A stretch of DNA of 8,301 nt, taken from NCBI GenBank assembly GCA_903902945.1, contig CAIUWU010000165.1, positions 1-8,301 of the forward strand, written 5' to 3'. The notes under the pieces are model-generated. The model was not told the origin of the DNA. It saw only the letters and a program-made list of their open reading frames with translations, and did no database searches. Below, piece by piece: positions 5,524 through 8,301 of this stretch. A program made the position numbers and the translations under genes. This DNA is from an uncultured Pseudomonadota bacterium. Lineage in GTDB: Bacteria > Pseudomonadota > Gammaproteobacteria > Methylococcales > Methylomonadaceae. Position 1 is the first letter of the stretch. The number at the start of each line of letters is the position of its first letter.

Positions 5524-8301
5524 ATGAAATTGAAAAAATTTGTATTCTCTCTCCTGATTGTCTGCATGATGTTCAGTAATTTTATTCCGTTTATGCCACC
5601 CGTCCAGACGGTTCAGGCGGCGGTGACCGTGATTACCCCAACAACAGGGGCGGACAGCGACTTCTCTTGGGGCATGGATAATGATGTAAACACCCGAGAC
5701 ACCCATACCAGCTACATTTGGGAACCGACTGGCACGAATCCAGATACCCAATATGGCATGTGGTGGACAACTGGTTATGACGATAGTGGCTGGCTTAAGC
5801 GGGTGATGCCAGCTCAACCACAGTATAACCTGCCAACCGGGTGGTATTCAGGCTGGCCAAAAATTGCCGGTTTTCCAAACACCTATTGGTTGTATTCTTC
5901 CGGCATGAGTGGTGGACCCTACTACCTGGGTTTTACCCGCCAAAAGTTCACCATGAACCTTTCCACGGTGCATGTGACGGCGATTACCCTGGACCTGGCC
6001 ACCGATGACGGCTCGGCTGTGTATCTCAACGGTACGCGCATCCATACCGCAGGGATTGGTTTATCGCAAAAGACCAATATTCCAACCAACCTGATCGTGA
6101 ATGGTACCAACGTTTTATGTACCAGCACGGGTAACTGGGATGGCGAGGGTGGCTTGCAGTATCAGCTCAGTATCACTACTGCTCCTAATAACACCGCGCC
6201 AACCAACATCTCCCTTTCCAATGCCTCAGTAAATGAGAATTTAGCGGCAGGCACAGCGGTCGGTACCCTGTCTGCAACCGATGCCGAAGGTGGAACAATG
6301 GCATACAGCCTGGTGGCTGGAGATACTGGGAGCTTCTATGCTTCCGGCACTACGCTGTACACCAATGCCATGTTCAATTATGAAGTCAAGAACAGTTACT
6401 CCATTACCATTCGCGTAACGGACAGCGGCGGATTAACTTATGATAAAGCCTTTATGATCAGCGTAAACAATGTTAACGAAGCACCGATTTCCATCTGGAT
6501 GTCAAGCGGTGGCTCGATCAATGAAAATGCAACAGTCGGCACGCAGGTGGCTACATTCATCACAGCTGACCCGGATGCCGGCAGCACTTTCACCTACTCC
6601 CTGGTGGGAGGAGCGACAACCAGCTTTTATTTCAACGGCGCGGCTCTCAACAGCAATGCAGTCTTCAATTACGAAAGCGCGACCAGCTATAACATTATGG
6701 TGCGTTCTTCGGACGGGGCGCTGTATAAAGATCAGGAGTTCACGATTTTTATCAACGATGTAAATGAAGCGCCGACTGCCATCACAATAGTAAGCGGCGG
6801 CTCGGTCAATGAAAACGCAGCAGTCGGCACGCAGGTGGCTGCCTTCACCACGACTGACCCGGATGCAGGCGGCAGTTTCACCTATTCTTTGGTGGGCGGG
6901 GCGACCACCAGCTTCTATTTCACCGGCGCAACACTCTACAGCAACGCAGTCCTCAATTACGAAGCCCAGACCAGCTATGGTATTACGGTACGCTCTACGG
7001 ACAATGGAGATCTGAATAAGGATCAGCCCTTTACCATCTACATCAACGATGTAAATGAACCCCCAACGGGGATTAGCTTACCCACCAGATCCATCGCGGA
7101 AAATTCAGCGATGGGAACTACGATTGGCACGTTCACCACAACCGATCCGGATGCCAATAGCAGCTTCACCTATACCCTCGTGACTGGCTCCGGTAGCACT
7201 GATAACGGGCAGTTTTCTATTGATGCCAGTGGCGCGCTGAAGTCGGCGGCGGTTTTCAACTACGAATCTAAAAACAGCTATTCCATTCGGGTACGCTCGA
7301 CAGATAACGGCGCTCAATCTGTGGAAGATGCTTTTACGATCAGCGTGACCAATGTCAACGAGGCGCCGACCGACATCTCTCTGAGCGCCACAAGTATTGC
7401 CGAAGCTCTGTCAAGTAACACAACCTTCGGCACTTTAAACGCGACCGACCCGGATGCCGGCAGTTCTTTCACCTACTCGCTGGTATGCAATATGGGTAGC
7501 TACGATAATGCCAGCTTTTCAATTGATGGTAGCACCCTCTATACAAACACGGTTTTTGATTATGAAACAAAAAACAGTTATACCATTTGCATCCGTGTAA
7601 CGGACGGCTTTGGACTGCCTTTTGAAAAAACATTTCCCATCAGCATCACGAATGTTGATGAAGGGGCGAATATCGATTTGTCGGTTTCTTCCATAGCAGA
7701 GAATCAGCCGGTTGGTTCAGTTGTGGGAGTTCTGACATCGTCAGATATAGGACAAGGCAGCACTTACACCTATTCGCTTGTCAGCGGTGTTGGCGATACC
7801 GATAATGCCGGCTTCATTATTAGTGCCGATACACTTAAGTCCAACATTGTTTTTGATCATGAGACCAAATTCAACCATTCGATCCGCATCCGGTCAACCG
7901 ATAATTATGGGAGCTTCTTTGAAAAAGAGTTTCATGTAAATATTATCGATGTCAATGAGCCTCCTGCCGCTCTGTCTCTTTCGATATCAAGCATTGCGGA
8001 AAATAATGCAGCAAACGCTTATGTTGGTATGCTTACTGCCAGCGACCCGGATGAAGGCGACACCCATTCTTACACTTTGGTTTCAGGTAATGGAAGCACG
8101 GATAATACCAGCTTTTCTATTTCAGGCAATTCTCTGAACGCTGTACAGGCATTCAATTACGAAGTGAAATCTTCGTATTCGATTCGCGTTCGATGCACGG
8201 ATGCCGCCGGGGAGAGTGTAGACCAAATCTTTTCCATTAGCGTGACTAACGTGAATGAACCCCCTTCCAGCCTGTCCTTGTCGGGGGCGAGTATTTCTGA
8301 A
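5524..8301 (+). CDS. Exported multi-cadherin-domain adhesin with N-terminal lectin-like domain (3' end outside window)
   Basis: There are 926 codons in frame with no stop before the window edge, so the protein is longer than seen. A signal peptide (MKLKK, hydrophobic 6-24, probable cleavage after VQA at 32) precedes a jelly-roll-like domain at about 34-220. That domain shows DDSGW, YWLYSSG, a LATDDGSAVYLNG strand and EGGLQYQLSI, features common in galactose-binding-like or carbohydrate-binding modules. From residue 225 seven complete domains of 95-101 residues and the start of an eighth follow. Each has a SIAEN-like start, DPDAG, TYSLV, FNYExKxSYxIRVRxTD and an N-V-N-E-x-P linker. These match bacterial cadherin-like domains, whose acidic motifs bind calcium at domain junctions. 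Role inferred: a long, calcium-stiffened surface rod presenting a sugar-binding tip. The cell anchor, if any, lies beyond the window. The gene is 78 bp after the RHS gene on the same strand and may be co-transcribed with it. Confidence is high for the architecture, low for the ligand. Confidence 0.9.
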   Translation, partial: MKLKKFVFSLLIVCMMFSNFIPFMPPVQTVQAAVTVITPTTGADSDFSWGMDNDVNTRDTHTSYIWEPTGTNPDTQYGMWWTTGYDDSGWLKRVMPAQPQYNLPTGWYSGWPKIAGFPNTYWLYSSGMSGGPYYLGFTRQKFTMNLSTVHVTAITLDLATDDGSAVYLNGTRIHTAGIGLSQKTNIPTNLIVNGTNVLCTSTGNWDGEGGLQYQLSITTAPNNTAPTNISLSNASVNENLAAGTAVGTLSATDAEGGTMAYSLVAGDTGSFYASGTTLYTNAMFNYEVKNSYSITIRVTDSGGLTYDKAFMISVNNVNEAPISIWMSSGGSINENATVGTQVATFITADPDAGSTFTYSLVGGATTSFYFNGAALNSNAVFNYESATSYNIMVRSSDGALYKDQEFTIFINDVNEAPTAITIVSGGSVNENAAVGTQVAAFTTTDPDAGGSFTYSLVGGATTSFYFTGATLYSNAVLNYEAQTSYGITVRSTDNGDLNKDQPFTIYINDVNEPPTGISLPTRSIAENSAMGTTIGTFTTTDPDANSSFTYTLVTGSGSTDNGQFSIDASGALKSAAVFNYESKNSYSIRVRSTDNGAQSVEDAFTISVTNVNEAPTDISLSATSIAEALSSNTTFGTLNATDPDAGSSFTYSLVCNMGSYDNASFSIDGSTLYTNTVFDYETKNSYTICIRVTDGFGLPFEKTFPISITNVDEGANIDLSVSSIAENQPVGSVVGVLTSSDIGQGSTYTYSLVSGVGDTDNAGFIISADTLKSNIVFDHETKFNHSIRIRSTDNYGSFFEKEFHVNIIDVNEPPAALSLSISSIAENNAANAYVGMLTASDPDEGDTHSYTLVSGNGSTDNTSFSISGNSLNAVQAFNYEVKSSYSIRVRCTDAAGESVDQIFSISVTNVNEPPSSLSLSGASISE
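6196..8301 (+). repeat. Tandem array of cadherin-like domains: seven complete plus a partial eighth
   Basis: Domain boundaries, set from the APT-type start to the NVNE-type end, are 6196-6480, 6481-6768, 6769-7059, 7060-7362, 7363-7662, 7663-7959, 7960-8259, then 8260 onward. Lengths are 95, 96, 97, 101, 100, 99 and 100 residues. Domains 1-3 have a short central loop (TGSFY, TTSFY), while domains 4-7 carry an added loop ending TDN or YDN before the next strand. Domains 2 and 3 are the closest pair. Domains 1-4 and 7 end NVNE or DVNE, domain 6 ends DVNE, and domain 5 has the variant NVDEGA. Confidence 0.9.

Noticed and set aside
5486..5527. 13-codon frame MKLSKLFHYEDTP overlapping the adhesin start
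   Set aside because: No ribosome binding site precedes it, it is very short, and the ATGA overlap is expected often because the adhesin gene begins ATGAAA.
5563..5565. Lipoprotein cysteine (C14) in the adhesin signal peptide
   Set aside because: The residues before it are LIV, which do not fit a lipobox (Gly, Ala or Ser is needed just before Cys). A standard VQA cleavage site follows at residue 32.
6470..7015. Two similar plus-strand frames within the adhesin gene
   Set aside because: They are out-of-frame shadows whose mutual similarity simply reflects the duplication of cadherin-like domains 2 and 3.
6196..8301. About 300-nt periodicity as a CRISPR or non-coding satellite
   Set aside because: The period is a whole number of codons, the frame stays open throughout, and the repeats translate into cadherin-like domains.

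Overview
This window looks like a bacterial surface or secretion locus. It holds two large co-directional genes for exported repeat proteins, and a short doubtful gene may diverge from them at the left edge. Both large genes have good Shine-Dalgarno sequences (AGGAG and GAGGA, each 6 nt before ATG) and an N-terminal signal peptide. Base composition is balanced and the standard code is used. The combination of an SpvB-like/YD-repeat protein with a bacterial cadherin-like adhesin, and the consensus of the cadherin repeats, recalls environmental Chloroflexota (Anaerolineae-type) genomes. That placement is inference from style only; no phylogenetic marker is present.

Left edge (1-465): a possible 103-codon minus-strand gene (68-379, TTG start, SD-like GAGGGGGA 6 nt before it), followed by a short divergent spacer (380-465) with a weak candidate plus-strand promoter. 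No protein family was recognised in the minus ORF.

Centre (466-5445): one intact 1659-residue ORF. In order it encodes a signal peptide, a beta-rich region, a ZU5-like region, an SpvB-type segment, a Tc-toxin-B-like middle with a Cys-bracketed jelly-roll-like insertion, and about 14 YD repeats. It stops 10 residues after its last YD motif. There is no recognisable RHS-associated core, no self-cleavage motif and no C-terminal toxin. It is therefore an RHS/Tc-like shell without the usual end, either a natural toxin-less variant or a gene that has lost its 3' part.

Right part (5446-8301): a 78-bp spacer with a near-perfect AT-rich palindrome, then a second exported protein that is open at the right edge (926 codons visible). 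It has a signal peptide, a lectin-like jelly-roll domain, and a head-to-tail array of seven complete cadherin-like domains plus the start of an eighth. The array splits into a short type (domains 1-3) and a longer type (domains 4-7). Domains 2 and 3 look like a fairly recent duplication. The linker between domains 5 and 6 has lost canonical calcium ligands.

The short spacing, shared orientation and shared export suggest the two proteins act together at the cell surface, for example in adhesion, carbohydrate binding or contact-dependent interaction. Co-transcription and partnership are inferred, not shown. No RNA genes, CRISPR arrays, insertion sequences or attachment sites were seen.
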